Assembly (NCBI RefSeq): GCF_029603165.1
Contig: NZ_JAQSVC010000001.1
Span: forward strand, 620,001-684,000
Direction: 5' to 3'
Origin: Galbibacter pacificus
GTDB taxonomy: Bacteria > Bacteroidota > Bacteroidia > Flavobacteriales > Flavobacteriaceae
DNA length: 64,000 bases
Below the pieces are notes generated by a model that saw only the letters and a list, made by a program, of their open reading frames with translations, did not search any database and had not been told where the DNA came from. Every line of letters begins with the position of its first letter. The first letter of the stretch is position 1. The translations under genes were made by a program, and so were the position numbers. Of this stretch, positions 8,316-18,819 are shown one piece after another.

Positions 8316-10988
8316 ATGCGTTACCTCTTTCCACTGCTATGTGCCATTTGTCTTTGCTCATGTCAAAAGAAAAATAAAATATCCCTGGACCGTCTTCAGG
8401 TGGAACATCTATCCGCTCCCATGGGAATAGATACCCCCAAACCGAGGTTCTCCTGGACGCTTTCAACCGATACCCCTGAATTATCGCAAAAAGAATATCA
8501 TATATATGTAGCTGAAGATTCTTTGTCCCTGGTGGAAGATGGGAATATTTTGTGGGACGAACATGGTGTTGCATCTGATAACCTGATAGTTTATAAGGGC
8601 CGGATGCTAAAACCTTTTACCAAGTATTATTGGGGTATTTCGGTAGTGGGAAATAATGGTGAGGAAAGTAATCTGGCCATCTCGCATTTCGAGACCGGGA
8701 TGATGTCTACCAATAATTGGAAGGGTAAATGGATTACCGATACCGAAGATGTCAACCTAAAACCTGCCCCGTATTTCAGGAAAGAAATAGCTCTTGACAA
8801 AAAAGTGGTCAGGGCCCGGGCATACATTGTAGCCGCCGGATTATACGAACTTTACATCAATGGGCAGAAAGTAGACAATCACCGCTTGGACCCGGTCTAT
8901 ACCCGGTTCGACAGGCGTAATGTATATGTAACGTATGATGTGACCGATGAACTCCGGCATGGTAAGGCTGCCATTGGTGTATTGTTGGGCAATGGTTGGT
9001 ACAATCATCAATCAACGGCAGTTTGGAATTTTGACAAGGCAGGATGGCGGCACAGGCCCCGGTTTTGTCTTAATATACGGTTGACGTACCAAGACGGTTC
9101 CACAGAAATTATTTCAACCGATAAAAGCTGGAAAACCGCGTTAAGCCCGGTAGTTTTTAACAGTATATACACGGGCGAACATTACAATGCCCTCTTGGAA
9201 CAAAAAGGATGGGACAAAGCAGGTTTTAATGATTCTTCATGGAGCAATTCCATGGAAGTCAAGGCGCCTTCAAATACCATTGTGGCGCAGGCTATTCCAC
9301 CAATTCGGAACATACAGGAGATAACGCCCGTCTCTATGAGGAGACTCGGCGGCAAACATTACATTTTTGATTTGGGGCAGAATATTTCAGGGGTCACAAA
9401 ACTTCAGGTAAGCGGCCAAATAGCTGCCAGGATATGGGTGTCCCATGCCGAACAATTGGACAGTCTGGACTATCCGGACATGTCCAATATCGATGTGCAT
9501 TACCGTCCGCAGGATAACTCGGACCCTTTTCAAACGGATATTTACACATTGTCCGGGGGTGTACAAGAGGTCTTTATGCCCAAATTCAATTATAAAGGGT
9601 TTCAGTATGTCGAGGTGAAAAGCAATACCCCAATAGATCTTCAAAAGAATGATCTAAAAGGAGAGTTTATGCATACCGATGTAAAGCCGATCGGGAGCAT
9701 CCATACTTCCAACGAAACCATAAACAAAATATGGCAGGCGACCAATAATTCATACCTGTCAAACCTTTTTGGATATCCAACCGATTGTCCGCAACGTGAG
9801 AAAAATGGGTGGACCGGCGATGCGCATATCAACATAGAAACGGGACTGTATAACTTTGATGCCATTACCGTATACGAAAAATGGATGCAGGATCATAAAG
9901 ATGAACAGCAATCCAATGGCGTTTTACCTTCCATTATCCCTACTTGGGGTGGGTGGGGCTACGATTGGGGCAATGGTCCCGATTGGACCAGTACCATTGC
10001 CATTATCCCTTGGGAGCTCTATCGGTTTTATGGAGATGATAAGGCTTTGCAGATGATGTACGGGCCCATGAAAAAATATGTAGATTATATTACGTCAATA
10101 AGTTACGATGGAGGATTGACCGACTGGGGATTGGGCGATTGGGTTCCGGTAAAATCGGTTACGCCCAAAGAACTCACATCGTCAATTTATTATTATGTAG
10201 ATGCAAATATATTGGCCAAAACAGCCAAACATTTTGGAAAAGAGAAAGATTACCAAAAGTATGCACAATTGGCCAATAATATTAAAAAGGCCATCAATCA
10301 AAAATATTTGGATCCAGAAACGGGTATCTATGGAAATGGGTACCAAACCGAGCTAAGCGCACCGCTTTATTGGGGGATTGTCCCGGACTCCTTAAAGCCA
10401 AAAGTAGCCAAGCAATTGGCAGAAGCGGTTTTAGAAGCCAAAAATCATATCGATGTCGGTTTGCTGGGCACCAAAACCATTTTAGGGGCATTAAGTCAAA
10501 ACGGTCATGCCGATCTGGCCTATAAAGTGGCTTCACAGGAAACCTATCCTTCATGGGGATGGTGGATAAAAAACGGTGCCACTACATTATACGAAAATTG
10601 GAATATAGATGCCGCCTCTGATATTTCAAAAAACCATATTATGTTCGGGGCAATCAGTGCATGGTTTTATAAATCCCTTGGTGGAATCCTGCCCGATGAA
10701 AATGCTCCCGGGTTTAAACATATTATCTTAAAACCAAATATGGTAAGCGGGCTTGAAAATTTTGAAGCCAGATTTCAAGGGCCACAAGGTGAAATACTAT
10801 CCCGCTGGGAAACGTCCCGGGAAGGAATTGTAAAATATGAGGTTATTATACCCAATAATAGTACGGCTACCCTCTATTTGAATGCCAATAAGGTTGAGTT
10901 TAATGATAAAATCTCGGAGAATGCCAATAACTTATATACCAAAGCATTAAATCCTGGACATTATACTTTTTTGATTTATAACAATTAA
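8316..10988 (+). CDS. GH78 alpha-L-rhamnosidase, lipoprotein
   Basis: Starting at the ATG at 8316 gives 890 aa with a clean lipoprotein signal (MRYLFPLLCAICLCSC, Cys16). The upstream frame opening at 8241 would bury it. The protein has the full GH78 layout: an N-terminal fibronectin-like domain, a concanavalin-type domain, a (alpha/alpha)6 catalytic barrel and a C-terminal beta domain. Catalytic residues match Bacillus RhaB spacing exactly: D490, E495 and D502 in DCPQREKNGWTGD, and E760 in TTLYENW. It should release terminal L-rhamnose from plant or algal glycans or glycosides at the cell surface or in the periplasm. No SusC/SusD pair adjoins it, so it stands alone here. Confidence 0.92.
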   Translation: MRYLFPLLCAICLCSCQKKNKISLDRLQVEHLSAPMGIDTPKPRFSWTLSTDTPELSQKEYHIYVAEDSLSLVEDGNILWDEHGVASDNLIVYKGRMLKPFTKYYWGISVVGNNGEESNLAISHFETGMMSTNNWKGKWITDTEDVNLKPAPYFRKEIALDKKVVRARAYIVAAGLYELYINGQKVDNHRLDPVYTRFDRRNVYVTYDVTDELRHGKAAIGVLLGNGWYNHQSTAVWNFDKAGWRHRPRFCLNIRLTYQDGSTEIISTDKSWKTALSPVVFNSIYTGEHYNALLEQKGWDKAGFNDSSWSNSMEVKAPSNTIVAQAIPPIRNIQEITPVSMRRLGGKHYIFDLGQNISGVTKLQVSGQIAARIWVSHAEQLDSLDYPDMSNIDVHYRPQDNSDPFQTDIYTLSGGVQEVFMPKFNYKGFQYVEVKSNTPIDLQKNDLKGEFMHTDVKPIGSIHTSNETINKIWQATNNSYLSNLFGYPTDCPQREKNGWTGDAHINIETGLYNFDAITVYEKWMQDHKDEQQSNGVLPSIIPTWGGWGYDWGNGPDWTSTIAIIPWELYRFYGDDKALQMMYGPMKKYVDYITSISYDGGLTDWGLGDWVPVKSVTPKELTSSIYYYVDANILAKTAKHFGKEKDYQKYAQLANNIKKAINQKYLDPETGIYGNGYQTELSAPLYWGIVPDSLKPKVAKQLAEAVLEAKNHIDVGLLGTKTILGALSQNGHADLAYKVASQETYPSWGWWIKNGATTLYENWNIDAASDISKNHIMFGAISAWFYKSLGGILPDENAPGFKHIILKPNMVSGLENFEARFQGPQGEILSRWETSREGIVKYEVIIPNNSTATLYLNANKVEFNDKISENANNLYTKALNPGHYTFLIYNN

Positions 10989-11260
10989 GGTTGAAATTCT
11001 ATAACGATGTAAATTCCTTCATGTGGAAGATGATAATTATTCAATATAATTTGTATTAGAATTCTTATTTTTTACGTTTTTTCAGTTATTTTTTAATAAT
11101 AAGTACTTACCTTTAGTATAGAAAAAATAATTTATCGTTACTTAATAAAGCGTTGATTTTTATGTTTCTGAAGCTTGATATGACAACTTTAAACGAGAAA
11201 ATTATTTCAATAGGGAATTAGTGATAATAAAATTTAAGAAGAAGATTAAATATAGAAAAC

Positions 11261-12160
11261 ATGAAACGATTGTTATGCCTTATAATGCTAGTTTTGGGTT
11301 GCGCAACATATGGTCAAATGAAAGATTCTCCATACAACAACCTTAGTGTTTTTCCCATGGATTCAGCAAATCTTCAGCAGGCAAATACTTTTGAGATGCC
11401 CCCATGGAGAGCAAGGCGTTTTAATATCACCGCTGGTTCTTTCTTTCCTATAAACAACACCCAGATTATGGTAGGAAGTAACGAAAGGGATTTTGGAACG
11501 ACTATTGACCTTGAAGACGATTTGGGTTTTAACGATTTTAGCTATTCTTTTATGGTGAACGGACAGTGGCGTATTTCCAAAAGGTCGCGTTTCGAATTGG
11601 AATACTTTTATTTAAACAGAAAATCTACGCATACGCTGGAACGTGAACTGGAATTTAAAGACCATACCTATGAAGTAAATGCCAGGGTTTCCGCTTTTTT
11701 TGACGTCAGTATTGTCCGCTTTTTTTACAGCTATGCCTTTGTGGCAAAACCAACCTATGAAATAGGGGCGCTTATTGGGTCGCATGTGATTTTTGGCGAT
11801 GTGGGCATGCAGGTCGATACGGAAACCGGGAGCGCGGAAGTAAGCGATAATTTTGATTTTACGGCGCCTATCCCCGATATCGGTATTTGGACCGATATTC
11901 AGTTGTCCAAAAAATTTGGACTTTATGCCAATGCCAATTATCTATCCTTGACCATCGATAATATTAAAGGTCGGGTATTGAGTACCAATATCTCCCTTTT
12001 GTACAATATTCACAACAATATAAGCCTTAAAGCAGGCTACAACAGCCTTAATTTTAGGGTAGATGTTGAAAAAGAGCGCTTGGACGGGTTTTTTAAATGG
12101 GGGTACAACGGCCCCATGCTGACCCTAACTTATGCTTTTGGCGAACAGGTAAAAATATAA
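11261..12160 (+). CDS. Outer-membrane beta-barrel protein
   Basis: The 299-aa protein has a signal peptide (MKRLLCLIMLVLGCATYGQ, cleaved after about residue 19). Alternating hydrophobic strands typical of an outer-membrane barrel follow, ending in LTLTYAFGEQVKI. Aromatic residues bound the strands (ELEYFYLNRKS, IVRFFYSYAFV). Specific function is not recognisable; it resembles the general OmpW/porin-like group. It lies between the rhamnosidase and the RND operon, with 272 bp of non-coding sequence upstream and no clear promoter box beyond a TACCTTTA at 11108-11115. Confidence 0.65.
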   Translation: MKRLLCLIMLVLGCATYGQMKDSPYNNLSVFPMDSANLQQANTFEMPPWRARRFNITAGSFFPINNTQIMVGSNERDFGTTIDLEDDLGFNDFSYSFMVNGQWRISKRSRFELEYFYLNRKSTHTLERELEFKDHTYEVNARVSAFFDVSIVRFFYSYAFVAKPTYEIGALIGSHVIFGDVGMQVDTETGSAEVSDNFDFTAPIPDIGIWTDIQLSKKFGLYANANYLSLTIDNIKGRVLSTNISLLYNIHNNISLKAGYNSLNFRVDVEKERLDGFFKWGYNGPMLTLTYAFGEQVKI

Positions 12161-12327
12161 GTATTGATAGCCTGTAAATTAAATTGATTTCTAATACCTT
12201 ATAAACCTATTTTGTTTACGAAATCGTTGGCGTGATAAAATGATAAAAAATCAGGCTTATTTTTACTAATATTTAACGGTGAATGGCTTGTCTGTATAAA
12301 CGACTTTTTTTAGTTTTGGCACCGGAT

Positions 12328-12750
12328 ATGAAATTACTACTCAAATTTTTTATATCGCTGTGCGTTATCCTTATAAGTGGTTTTGGCCAGCTGTATGCAC
12401 ATTCTTCTCAGGATGCAGTTGCTTATTCCTCTATCCGAAGCCTTGAAAACTTTACCCATACCAATTATTGTGTACTGCAGGATGCCCACGATCCAAATGC
12501 AGTATCGTTTTCTCCCGGCCTGGAAAAAAGGGATCATAAGATCGAAATCACTGAGAGCGAGGTTACCGAGGAAGAATTGATTTCCTTTAAAAAGGATTCG
12601 GAAATTGCCGATTACCTTACTTCCTTATGGCAACTGAATGCTTATAAATACGCTTTTCTCAACAATAGAAAAACTACATTTCTAGATAAGCAGACTTCTT
12701 ATTTATCATCTTTTAGATGGTATATCGTATTCCGTGTAATCAGAATTTGA
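12328..12750 (+). CDS. Small exported protein of unknown function
   Basis: The ATG at 12328 gives 140 aa beginning with a signal peptide (MKLLLKFFISLCVILISGFG, cleavage near QLYAHS). The frame opening at 12283 adds 15 residues that would spoil the signal peptide. The mature part contains an acidic stretch (KIEITESEVTEEELISFKK) and a basic, aromatic tail. I recognise no domain. It precedes the RND efflux operon by about 160 bp and may be unrelated to it. Confidence 0.5.
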   Translation: MKLLLKFFISLCVILISGFGQLYAHSSQDAVAYSSIRSLENFTHTNYCVLQDAHDPNAVSFSPGLEKRDHKIEITESEVTEEELISFKKDSEIADYLTSLWQLNAYKYAFLNNRKTTFLDKQTSYLSSFRWYIVFRVIRI

Positions 12751-12908
12751 TTTATAAATTTTTCAAATTGGGCAAATAATTAAATGCCCGATCTTCAATT
12801 TTTAATACGTGCATTCCTTTTAAATTGACCAAAAGGCTTGTGACAGTATTTCTATATACCTATTAATTAAATATTTACAAATTGTAACGCTTTAAAAAAG
12901 CAATTATT

Positions 12909-13994
12909 ATGAAGAAAATTCTCATGGTGATGGGCTTGTGTGCCTTGTTGTGGCATACCGGCTGTACCTCTAAAAAGGAAAAAGGAAACGAGGACCAGAC
13001 CAAATATTTGGTTACCAATCCCATTAAAATGGACACCTTGATCACAGATGATTATGTGTGCCAGATACAATCCATCAGGCATATCGAGCTGCGTGCCCAG
13101 GAAAGGGGCTATCTGGAAAAGATATATGTGGACGAAGGCCAGTTTGTAAAAAAGGGCCAATTACTGTTTAAGATCATGCCCAAAATTTATGAAGCTGAAA
13201 AGCAAAAAGCCAGTGCCGAAGCTAGTTTTGCTGAAATTGAATATCAAAACACCAAGAAATTGGCCGATAGTGATGTAGTGGCTCCCAATGAACTGGCCAT
13301 GGCCAAGGCCACTTACGATAAGGCCAAGGCAGAACTTGCGCTGGCCGAGGCACATTTACAGTTTACCGAGATCCGTGCACCCTTCGATGGTATTATAGAC
13401 CGGTTCCATATGCGACAAGGAAGTTTAGTTGATGAAGGAGAACTCCTTTCAAGTCTTTCGGATAATAGCCAAATGTGGGTATACTACAATGTGCCCGAGG
13501 CCGAATATCTTAATTACAAGACCAAAGTGAGCAAGGACAATCCGGTAAAGGTTAATTTATTGATGGCCAATAACCAGTTGTTTAAGCAAACGGGTGAAGT
13601 AGGGACCATTGAAGCAGATTTTGACAACGAAACGGGGAACATCCCCTTTAGGGCAACTTTCCCGAATCCCGACGGACTCTTGAGACATGGCGAAACTGGA
13701 AGTATTTTAATGAAAGTTCCATACAAAGAAGCCATTATAATTCCACAAAAGGCAACTTTTGAGGTATTGAGCAAAAAATATGTTTTTGTCATAGGGAAGG
13801 ACAATAAAATTCAACAAAGGGAAATATCCATAAAAGCAGAATTACCACATTTATTTATTGTAGACAAAGGGTTGTCTGTAAACGATAAAGTATTGCTTGA
13901 AGGTATACGAATGGTTAAAAATGGAGAAAAAATTGATTACGAGCTTGAAAAACCGGATAAGGTATTGGCAAGTTTGGATATGTATGCAGAGTAA
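12909..13994 (+). CDS. RND efflux periplasmic adaptor (MexA/AcrA type)
   Basis: This 361-aa lipoprotein (signal ends LLWHTGC, Cys19) is the membrane-fusion subunit of a tripartite RND pump. The order is typical: barrel-sandwich half (RGYLEKIYVDEGQFVKKGQ), an alpha-hairpin at about 95-140, the second lipoyl half (IRAPFDGIIDRFHMRQGSLV), a beta barrel, then the membrane-proximal domain. It links the inner-membrane permease encoded 23 bp downstream to the TolC-type channel at 17274. The three genes form one operon ending at the terminator at 18783. The substrate cannot be told from sequence. Confidence 0.92.
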   Translation: MKKILMVMGLCALLWHTGCTSKKEKGNEDQTKYLVTNPIKMDTLITDDYVCQIQSIRHIELRAQERGYLEKIYVDEGQFVKKGQLLFKIMPKIYEAEKQKASAEASFAEIEYQNTKKLADSDVVAPNELAMAKATYDKAKAELALAEAHLQFTEIRAPFDGIIDRFHMRQGSLVDEGELLSSLSDNSQMWVYYNVPEAEYLNYKTKVSKDNPVKVNLLMANNQLFKQTGEVGTIEADFDNETGNIPFRATFPNPDGLLRHGETGSILMKVPYKEAIIIPQKATFEVLSKKYVFVIGKDNKIQQREISIKAELPHLFIVDKGLSVNDKVLLEGIRMVKNGEKIDYELEKPDKVLASLDMYAE

Positions 13995-14017
13995 GTTAAC
14001 CCATAATATTACAACAA

Positions 14018-17000
14018 ATGTTTAGTAAATTTATAAAAAGACCGGTATTGGCCATTGTCATATCGGTGGTTATTGTATTTGTGGGCTTACTGGCCATAAA
14101 ACAATTGCCGATCTCTCAATTTCCACAGATAGCACCGACCACGGTCAATGTTTTTATAGCATATCCGGGGGCAAGTGCGGATGTGTTGGTAAAATCGACC
14201 TTAATTCCTTTGGAAACCTCCATCAACGGGGTTCAGGGAATGCGTTACATAGCTTCTGATGCTACCAGTGCAGGGGAAGGGACCATGCGTATTATTTTTG
14301 AACCCGGAACCGACCCCAACCAAGCGGTGGTAAGGGTTAAGACCCGTGTCGATCAGGTAATGCCCCTGTTGCCGGAACTGGTGCAGCGGGAAGGGGTGGT
14401 TATCACCCCCGTACAGCCAAGTATGTTAATGTACGTAAACCTGTTCAGTAAGGAAAAAAACAACGACGAAAAGTTCCTTTATAATTATGCATATACCAAA
14501 ATTGTACCCGAAATACAGCGTATTAAAGGTATAGCTAGTGCCAAAATACTGGGGAGCCGTAAGTATGCCATGCGGGTTTGGTTGAAACCGGACCGGATGA
14601 GGGCATACAAAGTCTCTGCCGAAGAAGTATTGGAAGCAATGGACGAACAGAGCATTATAGCCAGACCGGGGCGTCTGGGTAGGAGCTCGGGCAAAAAAGC
14701 ACAGGCCCTGGAATATGTACTGGTATACAAAGGAAGGTATAACGAACCGGAAGATTATAAAAATATCATCATTAGGGCCAATAAAGACGGAGAGATTTTA
14801 AAATTAAAGGATGTCGCCGATGTAGAACTGGGAAGTGAGTTTTTTGACATCTACTCAAACCTGGACGGGCACCCGTCCGCTTCCATTGTCTTAAAACAAA
14901 CTTTTGGTAGTAATGGTAGCGATGTTATTAAGGCCGTAAAGGAAAAATTAAAAGACCTCAAAGAAGATTTACCGCCCGGGGTAGACTATCAAATTGGTTA
15001 TGATGTATCCAACTTCTTGGATGCTTCCATTGAGCAGGTAATACATACCCTCCGCGACGCCTTTATCTTGGTGGCCATTGTGGTATTCCTGTTTTTGGGG
15101 GATTGGCGGTCTACCATCATCCCGATTATTGCCGTACCCGTATCCTTGATCGGTACCTTCTTTATCATGCAGCTCTTTGGACTGTCCATAAACCTTATCA
15201 CGCTCTTTGCGCTGGTACTGGCCATTGGTATTGTGGTAGATAATGCCATTGTGGTCGTTGAAGGGGTTCACGTTAAGATGGAAGAGGAGAACCTTTCGCC
15301 ATACAAGGCATCATATGCGGTACTGGGCGAAATAGGAGGGGCCATTGTGGCAATTACCCTGGTGATGGTTTCGGTGTTTATACCTATTTCGTTTATGACC
15401 GGGCCCGTGGGGGTATTTTACCGCCAGTTTTCCATTACCATGGCAGGGGCCATTATTTTATCGGCGGTCGTGGCACTTACGCTTACCCCGGTACTTTGTG
15501 CGATGTTGTTGAAGAACAATCACGGCAAGCCAAAGCGAAAATCGCCCGTTGATAAATTCATAGACTGGTTTAATGGTAAATTCGACAGGCTTACCGGAAA
15601 ATATGTAAACGTCCTTAAACGAATAGTTAACCGGCGGGTAATTACCTTCGGAATGTTAATAGCATTTTGTGTGGGGATATTTTTCACCAATCAGGTGTTG
15701 CCGGCAGGATTTATCCCTAATGAAGACCAAGGGATGATTTATGCCATTATTCAGACCCCTCCGGGAGCAACATTGGAGCGGACCAATGAAGTAGCCCGTA
15801 AATTGCAGAAGATTTGCGAGGAAATGGACGGGGTACAATCGGTTTCTTCCCTGGCAGGATACGAGATCATGACCGAAGGTCGGGGATCCAATGCGGGAAC
15901 CTGCCTTATCAACCTCAAGCCATGGTCCGAGCGCGAGCATAGCGTTCATGAAATTATGGAAGAGCTGGAAGAAGAAACCAAAGACCTTGGTGCGGTTATT
16001 GAATATTTCGAACCGCCGGCAGTGCCCGGTTTTGGTTCGTCCGGAGGTTTTTCCATGCGTTTGCTGGATAAAACTAGTTCAACCGATTTTCATGAGTTTG
16101 AGAAGGTAAACAACGATTTTATGGATGCCCTTCGCAAGCGTCCAGAAATTACGGGGCTGTTCACCTTTTTTGCTGCCAATTATCCGCAGTACGAACTAAA
16201 AATCAATAACAAGGCCGCCATGCAAAAAGGGGTTTCCATAGGAAAAGCCATGGAAAACCTAAATATTCTAATTGGTAGTACCTACGAACAAGGGTTTATT
16301 AAATACGGTAGGTTCTTTAAAGTGTATACCCAGGCAGCACCAGAATATAGGGGGATGCCATCCGATCTGGAAAAACTCTATGTTAAAAATGAAGAAGGCG
16401 AAATGGTTCCTTATTCTTCTTTTATGACCATGGAAAAGAAATTGGGGCCTAATGAAATCACAAGATATAACCTTTATAATTCTGCCGCCATTAGAGGGCT
16501 TCCGGCCAAGGGGTATACCTCTGGGGATGCCATTAATGCCATTAAGGAAGTAGCGGCCGAAACCCTTCCAAGAGGTTACGATATTGCTTGGGAAGGCCTT
16601 TCGTATGATGAAGCTTCCAGAGGAAACGAATCCATTTACATTTTTGCCGTGGTATTGATATTTGTATACCTGGTACTTGCGGCACAATACGAAAGTTTCC
16701 TATTACCGTTGGCCGTTATCCTTTCCTTACCGGTCGGGGTATTTGGTTCCTTCCTGTTGCTTAAGCTCATGGGGCTTTCAAACGATGTGTATGCACAGAT
16801 CGGTGTTATTATGCTTGTCGGCCTCTTGGGGAAAAATGCGGTATTAATTGTAGAATTTGCCGTTCAAAAGCGCAGACAGGGAGCTTCCATAATAGATGCG
16901 GCCGTTGAAGGCGCCAAAGTAAGGTTCAGGCCTATTTTAATGACGTCCTTTGCATTTATTGCCGGATTGATACCATTGGTTATTGCAACGGGAGCAGGTG

Positions 17001-17260
17001 CAATAGGGAACAGGACCATTGGCGGATCTGCCCTCGGCGGAATGCTTATAGGGACCATCCTAGGGGTAATGGTTATTCCGGGATTATATTTCGTGTTTGC
17101 AAAAATGTCGGATGGTCGCGATCTCATTAAAGATGAAAACACAGAGCCTGTTTCAGAGGAGTTTATGAGAATGACCGAAGGTGACAGTAAAATGAAAGCC
17201 AGCATTCGAAAAATAAACAAGCTTTTGAAAAAATTAATGAAAAAATCAGACGATGAATAA
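14018..17260 (+). CDS. RND efflux permease, HAE1 family (AcrB type)
   Basis: The 1080-aa inner-membrane permease has 12 predicted helices in two repeats with two large periplasmic loops. The N-terminus SKFIKRPVLAIVISVVIV is typical of HAE1 pumps. In the proton relay, D408 is present but the second acidic residue of the usual Asp-Asp pair is N409 (GIVVDNAIVVVEGV). The helix-10 lysine is K939 (GLLGKNAVLIVEF). The D-N variant is, to my recollection, frequent in Bacteroidota homologues and need not mean loss of function. It exports drugs or other amphipathic compounds with the adaptor at 12909. The gene overlaps or closely precedes the channel gene at 17253-17274. Confidence 0.93.
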   Translation: MFSKFIKRPVLAIVISVVIVFVGLLAIKQLPISQFPQIAPTTVNVFIAYPGASADVLVKSTLIPLETSINGVQGMRYIASDATSAGEGTMRIIFEPGTDPNQAVVRVKTRVDQVMPLLPELVQREGVVITPVQPSMLMYVNLFSKEKNNDEKFLYNYAYTKIVPEIQRIKGIASAKILGSRKYAMRVWLKPDRMRAYKVSAEEVLEAMDEQSIIARPGRLGRSSGKKAQALEYVLVYKGRYNEPEDYKNIIIRANKDGEILKLKDVADVELGSEFFDIYSNLDGHPSASIVLKQTFGSNGSDVIKAVKEKLKDLKEDLPPGVDYQIGYDVSNFLDASIEQVIHTLRDAFILVAIVVFLFLGDWRSTIIPIIAVPVSLIGTFFIMQLFGLSINLITLFALVLAIGIVVDNAIVVVEGVHVKMEEENLSPYKASYAVLGEIGGAIVAITLVMVSVFIPISFMTGPVGVFYRQFSITMAGAIILSAVVALTLTPVLCAMLLKNNHGKPKRKSPVDKFIDWFNGKFDRLTGKYVNVLKRIVNRRVITFGMLIAFCVGIFFTNQVLPAGFIPNEDQGMIYAIIQTPPGATLERTNEVARKLQKICEEMDGVQSVSSLAGYEIMTEGRGSNAGTCLINLKPWSEREHSVHEIMEELEEETKDLGAVIEYFEPPAVPGFGSSGGFSMRLLDKTSSTDFHEFEKVNNDFMDALRKRPEITGLFTFFAANYPQYELKINNKAAMQKGVSIGKAMENLNILIGSTYEQGFIKYGRFFKVYTQAAPEYRGMPSDLEKLYVKNEEGEMVPYSSFMTMEKKLGPNEITRYNLYNSAAIRGLPAKGYTSGDAINAIKEVAAETLPRGYDIAWEGLSYDEASRGNESIYIFAVVLIFVYLVLAAQYESFLLPLAVILSLPVGVFGSFLLLKLMGLSNDVYAQIGVIMLVGLLGKNAVLIVEFAVQKRRQGASIIDAAVEGAKVRFRPILMTSFAFIAGLIPLVIATGAGAIGNRTIGGSALGGMLIGTILGVMVIPGLYFVFAKMSDGRDLIKDENTEPVSEEFMRMTEGDSKMKASIRKINKLLKKLMKKSDDE

Positions 17261-17273
17261 AAAAACACGAACT

Positions 17274-18707
17274 ATGTTACAGTGTAAAAAGGCATATTGG
17301 GTGGGGATTTTTGCAATAGCGACCCTCTATTCCTGTGCACCGACCTTGGATACTGTACAGGAAGATACAACGGTGGTTCCCGATCAGTATAAAAACCAGT
17401 CGGGCGATAGCTTAAATACGGCCCGGATAAAGTGGAGCGAGTATTTTACAGATCCGTACCTGGACACGATTATCGACGTGGCACTGAAAAACAATCAGGA
17501 ACTCAATATTACCTTACAGGAAATTGAGATAGCCAGAAACGAAATCAGGGCCAAAAAAGGGGAGTACCTGCCTTTTATAGGGTTGACCGGTGCCGCTGGA
17601 TTTGACAAAAAAGCAAGATATACCAGTCAGGGTGCTAGCGAAGCTACCACCGACATCAGACCCGGGGAAGAAATGCCTGAGCCGCTACCGGATTTTATGG
17701 TAGGGGCTTATGCTTCCTGGGAAGTTGATATCTGGGGAAAGCTTCACGATGCAAAAAAAGCCGCCGTGAGCAGGTACCTATCTACCGTAGAGGGCAAAAA
17801 CTTTGTGATGACCAACCTGATTGCTGAGATTGCCAACTCGTATTACGAATTATTGGCACTCGATAATCAGTTGGATATTGTGAACAAAAACGTGGAAATC
17901 CAAACCAATGCGCTCAAAATCGTAAAGCTGCAAAAACAGGCTGCCCGTGTTACCGAGTTGGCCGTTCGTAAGTTTGAAGCAGAGGTGTTAAAGACCAAGA
18001 GCCTTCAGTACGATATCCAGCAAAAAATAACGGAAACCGAAAATAAAATCAATTTTCTGGCCGGTAGGTACCCACAGCACATTGAGAGAAACCCGGTTGC
18101 TTTTAACGATTTGGCAATGAAATCCATTAGTACGGGGGTTCCGTCGCAATTGTTGGAAAACCGTCCGGATGTAAAAGCCGCCGAACTGGAGCTTGCAGCC
18201 TCCAAGCTGGATGTAAAAGTGGCCAAAAAAAGGTTTTATCCATCGCTTGATATTTCAGCGGGAATAGGTTTTCAGGCCTTTAATCCCAAGTATTTGTTCA
18301 CGGCACCCGAATCCCTGCTTTATTCTTTGGCCGGAGACATAACGGCCCCTTTGATCAACAGGAACGAAATTAAGGCCACATATTACAGTGCCAATGCCAA
18401 ACAGATACAGGCGGTTTATAATTATGAAAAGACCATATTGAATGCCTATGTAGAAGTTGCAAACCAGTTGGCCAAGATTGATAATCTAGAAAAGAGTTAT
18501 GACCTTAAATCACAGGAAGTAGCGGCGCTTACCAAATCCATTGAAATATCCAACGTACTTTTTAAATCGGCAAGGGCAGATTATATGGAAGTATTGATGA
18601 CGCAACGCGACGCACTTGAATCCAAATTTGAACTGGTAGAGACCAAAATGCAGCAGATGAATGCCATGGTCGATGTTTACCGTGCCCTTGGTGGCGGGTG
18701 GAATTAA
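17274..18707 (+). CDS. Outer-membrane efflux lipoprotein, TolC/NodT family
   Basis: The ATG at 17274 gives 477 aa with a lipoprotein signal (MLQCKKAYWVGIFAIATLYSC). An ATG at 17253, overlapping the permease stop by 8 bp, would add seven charged residues and is also possible. The protein has two OEP repeats (about 50-260 and 270-475) with long coiled helices, and the NodT/CusC hallmark SQLLENRPDVKAAELELAAS. It forms the trimeric outer-membrane duct of the pump encoded by the two preceding genes. The C-terminus VDVYRALGGGWN is standard for the family. Confidence 0.92.
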   Translation: MLQCKKAYWVGIFAIATLYSCAPTLDTVQEDTTVVPDQYKNQSGDSLNTARIKWSEYFTDPYLDTIIDVALKNNQELNITLQEIEIARNEIRAKKGEYLPFIGLTGAAGFDKKARYTSQGASEATTDIRPGEEMPEPLPDFMVGAYASWEVDIWGKLHDAKKAAVSRYLSTVEGKNFVMTNLIAEIANSYYELLALDNQLDIVNKNVEIQTNALKIVKLQKQAARVTELAVRKFEAEVLKTKSLQYDIQQKITETENKINFLAGRYPQHIERNPVAFNDLAMKSISTGVPSQLLENRPDVKAAELELAASKLDVKVAKKRFYPSLDISAGIGFQAFNPKYLFTAPESLLYSLAGDITAPLINRNEIKATYYSANAKQIQAVYNYEKTILNAYVEVANQLAKIDNLEKSYDLKSQEVAALTKSIEISNVLFKSARADYMEVLMTQRDALESKFELVETKMQQMNAMVDVYRALGGGWN

Positions 18708-18782
18708 GCAAGAACCCTAATAATGTTCGTAATTTAAAATAGTGGTTAGCAACTTTATCCAATAATTTGGATAATTACCCGA

Positions 18783-18819
18783 AGCCTTCAAGACTTATTT
18801 GTCTTGGAGGCTTTTTTTC
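18783..18819 (+). terminator. Intrinsic terminator of the RND operon
   Basis: AGCCTTCAAGAC (18783-18794) pairs with GTCTTGGAGGCT (18801-18812) over 12 bp with one G-T wobble around a six-base loop. A run of seven T follows directly. It is the strongest terminator-like hairpin seen in the window. Confidence 0.88.

Noticed and set aside
16268-16687. Minus-strand 139-codon frame inside the RND permease gene
   Set aside because: Antisense shadow of a clear AcrB-type coding sequence.
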